Shown here: positions 28,816 to 40,199 of the stretch, piece by piece
Layout: the number at the start of each line of letters is the position of its first letter
How positions within the stretch are numbered: the stretch's first letter is position 1
Assembly (NCBI GenBank): GCA_006226345.1
Contig: SBHD01000013.1
Location: forward strand, 1 to 61,683
Direction of reading: 5' to 3'
Origin: Bacteroidota bacterium
GTDB taxonomy: Bacteria > Bacteroidota > Bacteroidia > Chitinophagales > Saprospiraceae
DNA: 61,683 nucleotides
The notes under the pieces: model-generated
The model's input: the letters and a program-made list of their open reading frames with translations, nothing else
Databases searched by the model: none
Told to the model about the DNA's origin: nothing
Made by a program: the position numbers and the translations under genes

Positions 28816-30960
28816 TCATGGAGCAGGGGGCCGGATATGTCCGCGTACCCGGTCGATCACGGCCTGTGCGACCGGGTCAGGTGCCGGTGCATAGTGCGAG
28901 AAAGTCAGATTGGCGACCGCGCGCCCGGTGGTCAGAGTACGGAGGTCCGTCACATAACCAAACAATCCGGATAGCGGCACTTCTGCCTGTATGGCCACCG
29001 CATCGCCACTCCGGCTTTCCTGTCCCTGCGGCACGCCCCTGCGGCGGTTGAGGTCGCTCAGAACGGCGCCGATGAATTCGGATGGGGTAACGACCTCTAC
29101 TTTCATGACCGGCTCCAGCAGCCTGGGGTCGCATTTGGGCGCTGCTGACCGGTAACCCAATACGGCACAACGCTCGAAGGCAGGGGGTTTGGAATCCGTT
29201 GGATGCATCTGCCCGCCAGTAACGCGTACCTTCATCGATTCCAGGCTGTAACCCGCCAGTACGCCATTATTCAGCATGGAAGAAAAGGCTGCCCGGATCG
29301 GCTCGCGGTAAGCGGCATCCACAGCGTCATTCTGTACGGCCCATTCGAATTGCATGCGCGATTTACCACTGATGAAGGCTTCACTGGAATGAAATTCAGC
29401 ATCCGTCGGGCCAAGTTCAAACTCCAGTTCGGCAAACAAATGGGTGGTACCGTATTGTGCATCGAGGCACTCCCGGTGCCGGGTGGTGGTGGTCAGCGCC
29501 TCCTTGTAGTTTACCTGTGGCCGGCCTTTATTCACGGCTACGCCAAATTCGCGTTCCAGCCGGGATAATATGATCTCCAGATGCAACTCCCCCATCCCAC
29601 TTACGATCGTCTGATTGGTCTCCGGGTTGAAGGCCACCCGAAAAGTCGGGTCTTCTTCAGCCAGTCGTTCCAGGGCCTGGTTGAGATTGTCCAGATCATG
29701 CTGTGTTTTGGGTTCGATGGCCAGACTTATCACCGGCTCAGGAAACACCATCGACTCCAGCAAGACGGGACTCTCCGGTGTACAAAGCGTATCACCGGTA
29801 CGGACCTGTTGAAGTCCTACTGCTGCCAGGATGTCACCAGCCCGGGCCTCCCGTATAGTCGTTGGTTTGTTTGCATGCATCAGGTACATCCGGGTGATCC
29901 GTTCTTTGTTTCCGGTACGGACGTTTAAAACCTGGTTTCCGGCTTCTACCCGGCCGGAGTAGATGCGTAAAAACGACAAATGTCCGACAAACGGATCGGC
30001 TACGATCTTAAATACCAGGGCACAGAACGGAGCAGAGGGATCCGGTTTTCGCAATACTTGCTCGCCGGTACGGGGGTGCACACCTTTCACCGCATCCAGG
30101 TCTGCCGGTGCCGGCAAAAAACGACAAACGGCATCCAGGCAAGGCTGGACCCCCTTGTTTTTATATGCCGAGCCACAAAGTACCGGCACGATCTTTCCCG
30201 CACAAACAGCCTGCCGCAGTACCCGGTACAGTGCATTGGGGTCTACCGATCCAGGGTCCGACAGGTATTGCTCCAGCAAGGTTTCATCATACAGGCTGAT
30301 CTCTTCCAGCAACTGTCTACGTACCTTGTTCACCACCTCAACCAATTCAGGAGGCACAGGGGCTTCCCGAATCACCATACCCCGATCGGCTAAGTCCCAG
30401 AATAATGCTTTTTGCGTGATCAGGTCGATCACTCCCTCGAAGGTTTCCGCCTCCCCGACCGGCACCTGAAGGGGCAATGCATTGGCACCCAATTTGGTCC
30501 GGATATCCTGCACTACCTGGTTAAAGTCGGCACCCGGACGGTCCATTTTATTAATAAAGGCAATGCGCGGCACACCATAGCCATCGGCCAGCCGCCAGTT
30601 GGTTTCGGACTGAGGCTCCACACCATCCACGGCCGAGAAAATAAAGACCAGGCCGTCCAGTACCCGCAGGGAGCGGTTCACTTCTACAGTAAAGTCCACG
30701 TGCCCGGGTGTATCGATAATGTTAAGCCGAAAAGGCTGGCCGTCCAGATTCCAGTCGCATTGGGTGGCCGCAGAAGTAATAGTGATACCACGTTCCCGTT
30801 CCTGCTCCATCCAGTCCGTAACGGTGTTCCCTTCGTGCACTTCACCGATCTTATGGGTAACGCCACTGTAGAACAGCATGCGTTCCGTCATGGTCGTTTT
30901 ACCAGCGTCTATATGCGCCGCAATACCAATATTCCGGATGTGATCGAGCGGAAAGTCCAT
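28816..30960 (-). CDS. Elongation factor G paralog
   Basis: G motifs [26 protein letters not shown] and CGSAYKNKG retained; tandem to canonical fusA but with diverged domain-IV motifs. Confidence 0.95.
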   Translation of the reverse strand: MDFPLDHIRNIGIAAHIDAGKTTMTERMLFYSGVTHKIGEVHEGNTVTDWMEQERERGITITSAATQCDWNLDGQPFRLNIIDTPGHVDFTVEVNRSLRVLDGLVFIFSAVDGVEPQSETNWRLADGYGVPRIAFINKMDRPGADFNQVVQDIRTKLGANALPLQVPVGEAETFEGVIDLITQKALFWDLADRGMVIREAPVPPELVEVVNKVRRQLLEEISLYDETLLEQYLSDPGSVDPNALYRVLRQAVCAGKIVPVLCGSAYKNKGVQPCLDAVCRFLPAPADLDAVKGVHPRTGEQVLRKPDPSAPFCALVFKIVADPFVGHLSFLRIYSGRVEAGNQVLNVRTGNKERITRMYLMHANKPTTIREARAGDILAAVGLQQVRTGDTLCTPESPVLLESMVFPEPVISLAIEPKTQHDLDNLNQALERLAEEDPTFRVAFNPETNQTIVSGMGELHLEIILSRLEREFGVAVNKGRPQVNYKEALTTTTRHRECLDAQYGTTHLFAELEFELGPTDAEFHSSEAFISGKSRMQFEWAVQNDAVDAAYREPIRAAFSSMLNNGVLAGYSLESMKVRVTGGQMHPTDSKPPAFERCAVLGYRSAAPKCDPRLLEPVMKVEVVTPSEFIGAVLSDLNRRRGVPQGQESRSGDAVAIQAEVPLSGLFGYVTDLRTLTTGRAVANLTFSHYAPAPDPVAQAVIDRVRGHIRPPAP

Positions 30961-30985
30961 ACTCCAAACAAAGTATTTGTGGGTA

Positions 30986-30993
30986 TAAAGGTA
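30986..30993 (-). promoter_or_regulatory. Weak -7-like element TACCTTTA upstream of the EF-G paralog
   Basis: TAAAGGTA on + strand; differs from the consensus at the last base. Confidence 0.25.
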
Positions 30994-31073
30994 TAAAACA
31001 GCAGGTTACTCATCTGGACTCAGGTCATTACCCCAAATGATTATCGTTAGGACGGGTGCTCGGAAAATAAAAA

Positions 31074-31106
31074 AGGCGACAACTGCCGGTTGGCCAGTTG
31101 TCGCCC
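31074..31106 (-). terminator. Intrinsic terminator after fusA
   Basis: GGCGACAACTG / CAGTTGTCGCC 11-bp stem; on the minus strand followed by TTTTTTATTTT. Confidence 0.9.
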
Positions 31107-31134
31107 TACTATGTAGAACGGAATCGTCCGTTTA

Positions 31135-33270
31135 TTATGCCTTCACGGTACCGCGGGCTTTCTCGATCACCTGCTTGGCTACGCTTTCCGGCGCAGCGGC
31201 GTAGTGGGAGAATTCCATGGTCGAAGAAGCACGACCTGAGGTCAGGGTACGCAGTGCCGTTACATAGCCGAACATTTCAGCGAGCGGCACATCAGCCTGA
31301 ATAGCAACAGCACCACCGGCACGCGGCTCCTGGCCTTTCGGCATACCGCGGCGACGGTTGAGGTCGCCGATAACCGGGCCAACGTACTCTTCCGGCGTGA
31401 TCACTTCCAGTTTCATAACCGGCTCCATGATCTGCGGGCCACATTTTGGAGCAGCAGAGCGGAAGCCGTCTTTTGCACAAAGTTCAAATGCGATCGGCTT
31501 GGAGTCCACTGCGTGCATCGATCCATCGAAAACGCGCACTTTCATCGAGTCGATGTTGTAACCGGCCAGCACACCATTTTTCATCATCTGGTTGAAGCCG
31601 TCCGTGATCGGTTTCATGTAGTTCTTGTCGATGGCGCCACCAACAATACCCCAAATGAACTGCATCTTGGTCTTGCCGTTTTTGTAGTCTTCGCTTTCCA
31701 GGAAATCCGCATCGGCAGGACCGATTTCGAATTCCATATCGGCGAACAGACCGGCACCACCCGATTGCTTCTTCAGGCGCTCGCGGTGCGTAACCGTTGT
31801 CGTGAGAGCCTCTTTGTAGTTTACCTGCGGTGCACCCTGGTTACATTCCACCTTGAATTCACGGCGAAGGCGGTCTACAATGATCTCCAGGTGCAGCTCA
31901 CCCATACCGGAAATAACCGTCTGGTTGGTATCCTCGTCAAAACGTACCCGGAAGGTCGGGTCTTCTTCAGCGAGTTTGTTCAGCGCCATACCCAGTTTAT
32001 CCAGGTCTTTTTGCGTCTTGGGTTCGATCGCCAAACCGATCACCGGCTCGGGAAAGACCATGCTTTCAAGTACGATCGGGTGGTTCAGGTCACTCAGGGT
32101 ATCACCTGTGCGGATATCCTTAAAACCAACCACAGCGGCGATATCACCGGCCTCTACGTGCTCGATCGGGTTTTGCTGCTTGGCGTGCATCTGGTACATC
32201 CGGCTGATCCGCTCCTTGTCACCGGTACGGGTGTTGAGGATGTACGAACCGGCATCCAGACGGCCCGAGTACGTGCGGATAAAGCACAGGCGACCAACAA
32301 ACGGGTCCGTGGCGATCTTGAACGCCAGGGCGCAGAACGGATCGTCAACCGTAGGCTTACGGGTGATCTCTTCGTCGGTTTTAGGGTTGGTACCTTTTAC
32401 AGCATCCACATCTACCGGAGACGGCAGGTAGTAGCAAACAGCGTCCAGACAAGCCTGTACACCTTTGTTCTTATATGCGGAGCCACACATCACCGGCGTC
32501 ATCTTCATATCGCAAACAGCCGAACGGATGGCTGCGCGCATTTCTTCCACTGTGATGGAGTCCGGATCATCGAAGAATTTTTCGAGCAGGGTATCATCGT
32601 AGGTAGCGATCTCCTCGATGAGTTTCTGACGGTAGTCGTTCACTGTTTCGGTCAGGTCAGCCGGAATAGCCACTTCTTCATAGGTCATACCCATGTCGTG
32701 TTCATTCCAGATGATAGCTTTACCGGTAACCAGATCAACCACACCTTTAAAGTTCTCTTCATTGCCGATCGGCACCTGAAGCGGAACGGCGTTGGCGCCC
32801 AGTTTCTCCTGCATGTCTTTTACACAGGCAAAGAAGTCGGCACCTGTACGGTCCATTTTATTAACGAAGCCGATACGCGGCACTTTGTAGTTATCAGCCA
32901 GACGCCAGTTGGTTTCAGACTGCGGTTCCACACCGTCTACAGCGGAGAAGAGGAATACCAGCCCGTCCAGTACGCGCAGCGAACGGTTAACTTCCACCGT
33001 AAAGTCTACGTGACCGGGCGTATCGATGATATTGAAATCATATTGCTTGTCCTCAACTTTCCAGATGCATTTAGTTGCAGCAGAAGTGATCGTAATACCA
33101 CGCTCCTGCTCCTGCTCCATCCAGTCCATGGTAGCAGCACCGTCATGCACTTCACCAATTTTGTGGGTTACACCGGTGTAATAGAGCACACGCTCGGTAG
33201 TCGTTGTTTTGCCGGCGTCGATGTGTGCGGCAATACCAATGTTTCGGGTGAACCGGAGGTCCTTTGCCAT
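31135..33270 (-). CDS. fusA: Elongation factor G
   Basis: [33 protein letters not shown]..., full-length, all GTPase motifs, [15 protein letters not shown] domain-IV motif present; in the rpsL-rpsG cluster. Confidence 0.98.
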   Translation of the reverse strand: MAKDLRFTRNIGIAAHIDAGKTTTTERVLYYTGVTHKIGEVHDGAATMDWMEQEQERGITITSAATKCIWKVEDKQYDFNIIDTPGHVDFTVEVNRSLRVLDGLVFLFSAVDGVEPQSETNWRLADNYKVPRIGFVNKMDRTGADFFACVKDMQEKLGANAVPLQVPIGNEENFKGVVDLVTGKAIIWNEHDMGMTYEEVAIPADLTETVNDYRQKLIEEIATYDDTLLEKFFDDPDSITVEEMRAAIRSAVCDMKMTPVMCGSAYKNKGVQACLDAVCYYLPSPVDVDAVKGTNPKTDEEITRKPTVDDPFCALAFKIATDPFVGRLCFIRTYSGRLDAGSYILNTRTGDKERISRMYQMHAKQQNPIEHVEAGDIAAVVGFKDIRTGDTLSDLNHPIVLESMVFPEPVIGLAIEPKTQKDLDKLGMALNKLAEEDPTFRVRFDEDTNQTVISGMGELHLEIIVDRLRREFKVECNQGAPQVNYKEALTTTVTHRERLKKQSGGAGLFADMEFEIGPADADFLESEDYKNGKTKMQFIWGIVGGAIDKNYMKPITDGFNQMMKNGVLAGYNIDSMKVRVFDGSMHAVDSKPIAFELCAKDGFRSAAPKCGPQIMEPVMKLEVITPEEYVGPVIGDLNRRRGMPKGQEPRAGGAVAIQADVPLAEMFGYVTALRTLTSGRASSTMEFSHYAAAPESVAKQVIEKARGTVKA

Positions 33271-33628
33271 TTTAATACGTAATTATTGAGTGATTTAGTT
33301 GTACCCGCCGGAGCCGGAGCAAAGGCGGGATATCTGTTAAATGTGTGATTGGTTTTTGTGGTATTAAAGGCCGTCTGGGGGTTATATTAAACCAGGATTA
33401 AGTTTGCGAACGGGCCTTGTGGATGAAAATTTTATTTCCAAGAATAAAACGCCTGATTAAATAGTTAAAATTTGGCGAAAAACAGTTTTGCTTTTTATAA
33501 GTTTTGAAAAATTAAATTGCGCAACTGCATTTTTTATTCTTAAAATAGCAAAACCGTCGAAAAAGACAGGCGGGTTATAAGGTGCGCCGGGCTTTTTCAA
33601 CGGTAGAGCATGCTTTTCGGTTCCGCGT

Positions 33629-34102
33629 TTAGCCCCTGTACCGGTAGTGAGCAAAGGCGCGGTTCGATTCAGCCATTTTATGCGTGTCTTCGCGTTTCTT
33701 AACGGCGTTGCCTTCCCCTTTGCTGGCAGCGATTACCTCCGCAGCCAGTTTTTCGGCCATCCCCTTGCCAGCGCGGGCACGGGAATACTTGATGAGCCAT
33801 TTAATGCCGATCGAGATCTTCCGGTTGGCTGGCAGTTCGGTCGGGATCTGGAAGGTAGCACCACCAATCCGGCGGCTACGTACTTCCACTTGAGGCATAA
33901 CGTTGTTCAATGCCTTCTTCCAGGTGGCTAACTCGTCCTCGTTGGTGCGCTCCTTGACGATATCCATCGCATCGTAAAAGATACTGAACGCAACACTCTT
34001 CTTGCCCTCCCACATCATGTGGTTAACGAAACGTGTGACCATCGTATCGTTATACCGCGGATCGGGAGCCAATACTCGAGGTTTCGGTTTGTGTTTACGC
34101 AT
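33629..34102 (-). CDS. rpsG: 30S ribosomal protein S7
   Basis: MRKHKPKPRVLAPDPRYNDTMVTRFVNHMMWEGKKSVAFSIFYDAM...GGATFQIPTELPANRK. Confidence 0.98.
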   Translation of the reverse strand: MRKHKPKPRVLAPDPRYNDTMVTRFVNHMMWEGKKSVAFSIFYDAMDIVKERTNEDELATWKKALNNVMPQVEVRSRRIGGATFQIPTELPANRKISIGIKWLIKYSRARAGKGMAEKLAAEVIAASKGEGNAVKKREDTHKMAESNRAFAHYRYRG

Positions 34103-34161
34103 TACTTATTTAAGTTAAATGTGAAGCGATTCATTCGCCCCACTGCTCATTGATAGTAAAA

Positions 34162-34536
34162 TTACTTCTTCGGGCGCTTGGTGCCGTAACGGCTGCGGCT
34201 TTGCTTACGGTCCGTAACACCGGCAGTATCCAGTGCGCCACGAACGATCGTGTAACGTACACCCGGCAGGTCTTTTACACGACCACCGCGCACCAGCACG
34301 ATGGAGTGTTCCTGCAGGTTGTGGCCCTCTCCCGGAATGTAGGCAATCACCTCGATGCCGTTGGTCATACGCACTTTTGCCACCTTGCGAAGCGCGGAAT
34401 TCGGCTTCTTCGGAGTAGTGGTGTATACACGTGTGCAAACACCCCGACGCTGCGGACAGGAGTTCAACGCACGGCTCTTACTTTTGTACTCCACTTTTTC
34501 GCGGCTCTTGCGCACCAGCTGATTAATGGTAGGCAT
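34162..34536 (-). CDS. rpsL: 30S ribosomal protein S12
   Basis: [15 protein letters not shown]...[37 protein letters not shown]. Confidence 0.99.
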   Translation of the reverse strand: MPTINQLVRKSREKVEYKSKSRALNSCPQRRGVCTRVYTTTPKKPNSALRKVAKVRMTNGIEVIAYIPGEGHNLQEHSIVLVRGGRVKDLPGVRYTIVRGALDTAGVTDRKQSRSRYGTKRPKK

Positions 34537-34624
34537 ACCTTCGTTTTAACTGTATTTTATTATAACTCGTTCAAAATCAATAAAGAAAGGACAAAATGTT
34601 TTTACCCTTCTTTAAAAGCGAACG

Positions 34625-34632
34625 CAAAGATA
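34625..34632 (-). promoter_or_regulatory. Putative -7 element TATCTTTG of the str cluster
   Basis: CAAAGATA on + strand, 89 nt upstream of rpsL; a TTTG (34654-34657) lies 21 nt further upstream. Confidence 0.55.
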
Positions 34633-35068
34633 CTTGTAGGACGGCGATATTTCCAAACCAGAGTGAAATTTTTATGGAATTCAGGGCGATTCAATACCAC
34701 ACTGCCGGGCTGGCACTTCTGACGGGGCTGCCAACCAGCCTCTTTTCCGGACCAGATAAGATGACCCGCTGAAAAAAATACACATTTCGCACATGGAAGC
34801 CACCCTTCAAAAAATAAAATATTGTTCGGCGATTCCCAAAATGACAACTAAAAGCACACGCCGTTCAGGGAAACAAAAACCGATTGTTTGGATTTCAAAA
34901 TCAAAACCATTGAATACAACAGCCATTTGGTTTTTCGTCAAAAAATTATTCCAAAAAATAGGCCCAGGATAAACTTATATTCTGTTTTTTTACAAATATT
35001 TTAAAAAACCGGAGTGGCCGTCGTGCTCCCGGCAACTGTTACATTACACCTTTATTTATTGCTGACCT

Positions 35069-36040
35069 ATGCAGGCAAAAGTTACCGCCATTGGCACCTA
35101 TGTCCCCGAACGCATTGTTGACAACCAATACTTTGAATCCATTGTAGAAACTTCAGACGAGTGGATCGTAAGCCGGACTGGCATACACACCCGGCGTTTC
35201 GCTGCCGAAACCGAGTTCACTTCGCACCTCTGTACGGCTGCAGCACTCAACCTGGCCGAGGAAAACAACGTTACGCTTGACGATGTCGACTTCATTATCG
35301 TAGCCACCGTCACACCCGATCAGATCATGCCCAGTGTGGCCTCACAGGTACAGGACAAACTTGGCCTTACCCATGCTGGAGCCATCGACATCTCTGCCGC
35401 CTGCGCCGGCTTCGGCTATGGCGTTATACTGGCCCAGGGGCTCATTGCTGCCGGCACGCACCGCAAGGTTTTGGTATTTGGAGCGGAAACCCTGACGAAA
35501 TTCACCAACTACGAAGACCGGACCTCCTGTATTTTGTTTGGCGATGGCGCCGGTTGCGTACTGGTCGAAGCAGCCGAAAAAGGAAATATTTTGGCTGCCG
35601 TTGCCGGCAGCCAGGGCGACGGCGGAAAAGACCTGTACATCTCCGGAAAACGGAAACAGATCAACGGGCAGGATATCATTACCGACAATAAGATCCACCA
35701 AAACGGACGGGCCGTATTCAAATGGGCCGTCAATACCGTGTCCGCGCAAATGCCCGTACTGGCCCAACGCGCCAACCTGGAAATTAGTGACATCAACTGG
35801 TTTATCCCGCACAGCGCCAACATGCGGATCATCGAAGCCCTCTGCAACCAAACCGGCTTCCCAATTGAGAAAACACTAGAAAGCATATCGGTCTATGGCA
35901 ACACCTCCTCTGCCTCCATTCCGCTGGCGCTGCACCGCGGCATACGGGAAGGCAAGGTAAAAAAGGGAGATAAACTGATGTTGATAGGCTTCGGTGGCGG
36001 CCTGGTTTACGCCGGCATCGTGCTTGAATGGCCCGGATAA
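35069..36040 (+). CDS. fabH: 3-oxoacyl-ACP synthase III
   Basis: AIGTYVPERIVDNQYF, DISAACAGFGYGV, WFIPHSANMRIIEA, YGNTSSASIPLAL, GFGGGLVYAGIVLEWPG. Confidence 0.95.
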   Translation: MQAKVTAIGTYVPERIVDNQYFESIVETSDEWIVSRTGIHTRRFAAETEFTSHLCTAAALNLAEENNVTLDDVDFIIVATVTPDQIMPSVASQVQDKLGLTHAGAIDISAACAGFGYGVILAQGLIAAGTHRKVLVFGAETLTKFTNYEDRTSCILFGDGAGCVLVEAAEKGNILAAVAGSQGDGGKDLYISGKRKQINGQDIITDNKIHQNGRAVFKWAVNTVSAQMPVLAQRANLEISDINWFIPHSANMRIIEALCNQTGFPIEKTLESISVYGNTSSASIPLALHRGIREGKVKKGDKLMLIGFGGGLVYAGIVLEWPG

Positions 36041-36047
36041 AACTACT

Positions 36048-36089
36048 CCGGGCTCCTGGCAGCAAGCACAACTAATACCAGGAGCCCGG
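36048..36089. terminator. Hairpin terminator between convergent genes
   Basis: Perfect 12-bp stem CCGGGCTCCTGG / CCAGGAGCCCGG; weak T tract. Confidence 0.65.
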
Positions 36090-36098
36090 ATAGCACTG

Positions 36099-39000
36099 TT
36101 ACTGCCCGTGCACCAGCAACTTGCGCACACCGGTTGCCCGGGCACTTTGCACCTGTAGCAGGTATATGCCGTAAGGCAGGGTTTCCAGTTCAAGCACCAT
36201 AGTTTCCTGCCCGGCATCCATAGTCCAGCTGCGCAGTGGCTGACCAGCCAGGTTGACCAGCGTCAGTTGCGCCGGACCGCTCAGCGGAGCGGACAAGGAT
36301 AAGGTCACGTTTTCCCGCGCCGGATTGGGCATCAGCGAAAAATGCAGTTTGGTATCCGGCTCACTGGTAAACAGCGGCAATGGAGCAATAACAAAGGTAT
36401 CAGCGGCCAGGCCGCCGGCCCCATCCGATACACTGAACCGGAACTGGTCCGTGCTGCCTCCCCAGCCGTAGTCAAAATACCGTATACCGCCGTTGTCAAT
36501 ATCGGTCTGTGTAAACTGATCGCCGGGCTGCATGGCCCCGGTCCAGTAGCGCTGTAGATCTCCAAACTGCGGCACCGTCATAAGCGTATAAACCAGTTCG
36601 ACAGGTGGCGTGTCGGCATCTTCCGTACGGAGCAGGTCTGCAGTGATCTGTGCATTGTTACCAGCTGCCACCGCAAGCGGCAGGTTTTGCACGATAACAG
36701 GCGGATTAAGGGCTTTTTCCGAACAAAACTCAATTGCAAAGCCGGTCATCTGTCCACCTGAACTGACCACATTATCCTTCACCCGGAGCGTCCAGACTCC
36801 AGCGGCATCTTCATTCTCCAGGATACCGAGCTGGCCTTCCGGCCGAAACGAATTCCCGTTTGCGGGTGGCGGGCACCCAAATGGCTGGGGTGCATCATCT
36901 TCAAAGCCCAGCATGAAATTGCCGCTAAAAGCACCGCAGCGCTCTTTAAACAACAACACCTCCGTGCCGGCCGGGCTGACCAGGTAGGCCTCCAGGTCTT
37001 TAAAAAAGGTATGATTTCCCTGGAAGTTCTTCACCTTGACCGTGCTGATCGGACCGCCACTCAACACAGTAATTTTAGACTCCACCGTTGGTGTTCCGTT
37101 TGGGGTGATCGGTTTTGGAAGGTCGTTGGCCTCCTGCGATACACAGTTCTTGGCCGATGTGGCAAATACAAACGGGGCTGTCCAGGCTCCAACGCCACAT
37201 TCATTGACCGGGCGTACCCGCCAGTAATAGGTCCGGCCTTCTTCCAGCACCTGGCTCCATAACAGGGAATCATATTGCTGGTTGGTGTAAGTACCTACAA
37301 GCGTACCGGGGTCAAAGGAAGGGCTGGTGCCCAGTTCCAGATCATATGCATTGGCGTCAGCCACCCCGTCCCAACGCAGTAAGGGCCAGCGGCTGACAGC
37401 CCCAGCGCCGTTCTCGGGCTCCAGGAGCCCCAGGTCACTGAAATCGTTGGAGACCAGCGTCAGTTGAATTGTTGCCCGGGCGGTATCCGTTCCGGATACA
37501 GCCAGCACGGTTACCGGGTATTCGCCTTCAGCGGTACCCGGAGCAAAATCAACAGACAAGACCACAGTGCCATCCGGCTCCAATTCCGATGCACTGAAGC
37601 CGGCAACCGCGCCGGCCGGCAAGCCTTCAATGGCCAGGTTCAACGGGCCTCCGGTATCCTGCCAGGCATTTGCCGAAACTGTGGCCGCAAACCCGTCAGG
37701 CAGGCATACCTGCGCCCGGGTCTGGTCAGTGCAAATAGCAAAATCACGTGCCGGTAAATGGTGCAGGTCGTATTCCCAGATTCCACGGCCATACGTACCG
37801 GCGCGCAGCTTGCGGGAGCTGCGCTGTAGTTCAAGATCACTTATATAGGTGATCGGGAGGTTTTGGTTCATGCCGACCCAGTCGCTCATCGTACTGGTGC
37901 GGTACCATACCCCCAGGTCATTTCCCACGAAAAGCACGAAACTACTGTCGGCAGCGAGATCGAGATACAGGGTGTGGGTTGGCACGTTTGGAAGTGTGCT
38001 GGAAATATTGACCCAGGTGGCCCCGCTGTCATCGGAACGGTATACCTTATTCCCGATGCTGAAACCAGCCTTGGTAATATACAGGACCGCCGGATTGTGT
38101 GGATGTACGGTAATGGACGTTATCGCCTGCGAACTGGGAGTACTTAATGCGCTCCAGTTTCCTCCCAGATTAGTAGTGCGGTACAACGTAGCTCCGTTGG
38201 AAGCATAGATCGTGTTCGGGTCGGAAGGAGCAATAGCCAGCGCGTCCAGTTTGGCATTGGCATTTCCGGTCAGGTTGTTGCTGATCTGCGTCCAGGATTC
38301 GCCCCGGTTGGTCGTGCGGTATACATCGGCATAACCCAGTACCAATGCTTTTGGATTGACCGGGTCCAGCTGATAGGGCGTGACCCAGGAACCGGTTAGG
38401 TCGTGATCGGGGGTCTGGCCGGGAAGGTTGTTGCTGATACGATAACCCTGGTCATTGACCCAGGCGTCCATTGATCGGTACAGTTGACCGTTGATATAGG
38501 TAGTATAAATAATATCTGCATCGGTGTAGTCGATCGCCACTTCCATAGCATCCCCGCCATTAGTGGCCTCCCAGAGGCCGGGAGCAACCCGCTTCCGGCC
38601 GCCGTTATCCTGAGTGCCTCCGATCATAAAGTTTTCGTCGGTTTGCGCCACAGCGATCCGGTAAAACTGGGTAATGATCAATGTATTGGACAGTTCAAGC
38701 CACTCCTGTGCAGGTTCATCATAACGCCAGACGCCGCCGTCATTGCAAAAGAAAATATAGGGTGTGCCAGGCTGCCAGTCAATATAGTGTTGATCGGCAT
38801 GAACGACCGGATCCGGCGTGCCACCATGCCAGTGACTGATCCGGTTCCAGGTGTCACCTTTATCATCCGAGCGGAATACATTTTGAAATCCACAATACAA
38901 TATATTCGGATTGAAAGGAGAGGCATGGAGCACCTCTGTATTTTGAGGCGCTTCAGACCGAAAGGTAAAACTGGCACCACCATCGTCACTCGTATATATT

Positions 39001-40046
39001 TTATGGATTGAACCCAGCCGACTCAACACTGCTATAAATTCGGGGTCGGCCGGAGAAACGGCAATGTTCAACCGGTTATTGGGCAGAGAGAAACTACTCA
39101 ACTGCTGCCAGCTTTGCCCACCATTAACAGATTTGTAGATCTCACTTATGACACCATTTTGGGTCGTATACACAGTAGAGGGATCGCCTGGTTTGTACTC
39201 CAGGTCCATATGATTACCACTACGTACCATGGTCCAACTATCTCCGCCGTCTTCCGTCCGCCAAAGGCCGTTACTGGATGCAACAAGCAGAATGAGCGGA
39301 TTCTGCGGACTCATAAGCATTCGACGAACAGCGACCTGTTGCGAAATTGACCAGCTGAGGGCCGTCGGCTCCCAGGTCATACCGCCGTCATATGATTTGT
39401 AAATGCCGGTGTTGTATATATTTCCGTAGCTTTGAAAATTACCGTTTGAGGTATACAGGATATCCGGGTTGGAATGGTCCACCACAAGATTGGAAGCGGC
39501 ATTGTACGGCAGACCCTGACTGATTGAAGCATAATTAGTGCCGGCATTGGTAGTTTTCCAAACCCCGCCACTTTCCCCGCTGACGTAATAGATATTTGGG
39601 TCAGTTGGGTGAAACGCAATGGATATCGCTTTGCCCATGCCGCTATACCCGCCTGAGCATGTACTTTGTGAGATAAGCGTCCAGCCACAATCATCAGCAG
39701 CGCCTCTGCTCTGAACGGCAGTGGAGTGCCCCGCGAACTCCCGCATATCGGCCATTTGATCCATGTCGGGGAAAGAGCCGTCGGGATTGACCCGTGTAGA
39801 CCAGAACCACTTCCAGCGTTGATACTGGTTATACGCAGAGCCCTCATCCTCCCCTTCAACGCCATCCCCGGATTCAGCTTCCGTGCCAACCTCCAGTTCA
39901 AAATAACGTTCCACATCACGGCAGATATCAAAATAATTGGCGTTCCCCTTATAAAGGAATTCCCTCCAGCCAGTACCATGCTGGCCCCAAAGCGGCATAC
40001 CTAGGAAAACACAAAACGATAATGCGAGTAAAAGTCTGAGATTCAT
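36099..40046 (-). CDS. BNR/sortilin-like beta-propeller protein with P-domain, cadherin/CSPG-like repeat and T9SS sorting domain
   Basis: Repeated SDDGGxTW motifs (YRSDDSGATWVNISS, FRSDDKGDTWNRIS); P/Homo-B-like KNFQGNHTFFKDLEAYLVSPAGTEVLLF...GVWTLRVKD; C-terminus SLMPNPARENVTLSL...GIYLLQVQSARATGVRKLLVHGQ. Confidence 0.9.
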   Translation of the reverse strand: MNLRLLLALSFCVFLGMPLWGQHGTGWREFLYKGNANYFDICRDVERYFELEVGTEAESGDGVEGEDEGSAYNQYQRWKWFWSTRVNPDGSFPDMDQMADMREFAGHSTAVQSRGAADDCGWTLISQSTCSGGYSGMGKAISIAFHPTDPNIYYVSGESGGVWKTTNAGTNYASISQGLPYNAASNLVVDHSNPDILYTSNGNFQSYGNIYNTGIYKSYDGGMTWEPTALSWSISQQVAVRRMLMSPQNPLILLVASSNGLWRTEDGGDSWTMVRSGNHMDLEYKPGDPSTVYTTQNGVISEIYKSVNGGQSWQQLSSFSLPNNRLNIAVSPADPEFIAVLSRLGSIHKIYTSDDGGASFTFRSEAPQNTEVLHASPFNPNILYCGFQNVFRSDDKGDTWNRISHWHGGTPDPVVHADQHYIDWQPGTPYIFFCNDGGVWRYDEPAQEWLELSNTLIITQFYRIAVAQTDENFMIGGTQDNGGRKRVAPGLWEATNGGDAMEVAIDYTDADIIYTTYINGQLYRSMDAWVNDQGYRISNNLPGQTPDHDLTGSWVTPYQLDPVNPKALVLGYADVYRTTNRGESWTQISNNLTGNANAKLDALAIAPSDPNTIYASNGATLYRTTNLGGNWSALSTPSSQAITSITVHPHNPAVLYITKAGFSIGNKVYRSDDSGATWVNISSTLPNVPTHTLYLDLAADSSFVLFVGNDLGVWYRTSTMSDWVGMNQNLPITYISDLELQRSSRKLRAGTYGRGIWEYDLHHLPARDFAICTDQTRAQVCLPDGFAATVSANAWQDTGGPLNLAIEGLPAGAVAGFSASELEPDGTVVLSVDFAPGTAEGEYPVTVLAVSGTDTARATIQLTLVSNDFSDLGLLEPENGAGAVSRWPLLRWDGVADANAYDLELGTSPSFDPGTLVGTYTNQQYDSLLWSQVLEEGRTYYWRVRPVNECGVGAWTAPFVFATSAKNCVSQEANDLPKPITPNGTPTVESKITVLSGGPISTVKVKNFQGNHTFFKDLEAYLVSPAGTEVLLFKERCGAFSGNFMLGFEDDAPQPFGCPPPANGNSFRPEGQLGILENEDAAGVWTLRVKDNVVSSGGQMTGFAIEFCSEKALNPPVIVQNLPLAVAAGNNAQITADLLRTEDADTPPVELVYTLMTVPQFGDLQRYWTGAMQPGDQFTQTDIDNGGIRYFDYGWGGSTDQFRFSVSDGAGGLAADTFVIAPLPLFTSEPDTKLHFSLMPNPARENVTLSLSAPLSGPAQLTLVNLAGQPLRSWTMDAGQETMVLELETLPYGIYLLQVQSARATGVRKLLVHGQ

Positions 40047-40130
40047 TTTAGATCAAATTACAATAAAATTAAAAGTATTGCCCTGCGACAACATTGAAGG
40101 TATTGCCTTGCGACTCTGGCAGAGCAATGC

Positions 40131-40138
40131 CAAAGATA
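40131..40138 (-). promoter_or_regulatory. Putative -7 element TATCTTTG
   Basis: CAAAGATA on + strand; the 15-mer CAAAGATACTTGTAG is identical to the rpsL promoter region. Confidence 0.5.
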
Positions 40139-40199
40139 CTTGTAGACATGTAGTTGGGTAGCTATTACGACAGGCTTTGACGCCAGCGGACAAAGCTGG

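Noticed and set aside
31513-33282. 589-aa + strand ORF antisense to fusA
   Set aside because: Shadow of the highly conserved EF-G coding sequence; no domain recognisable.
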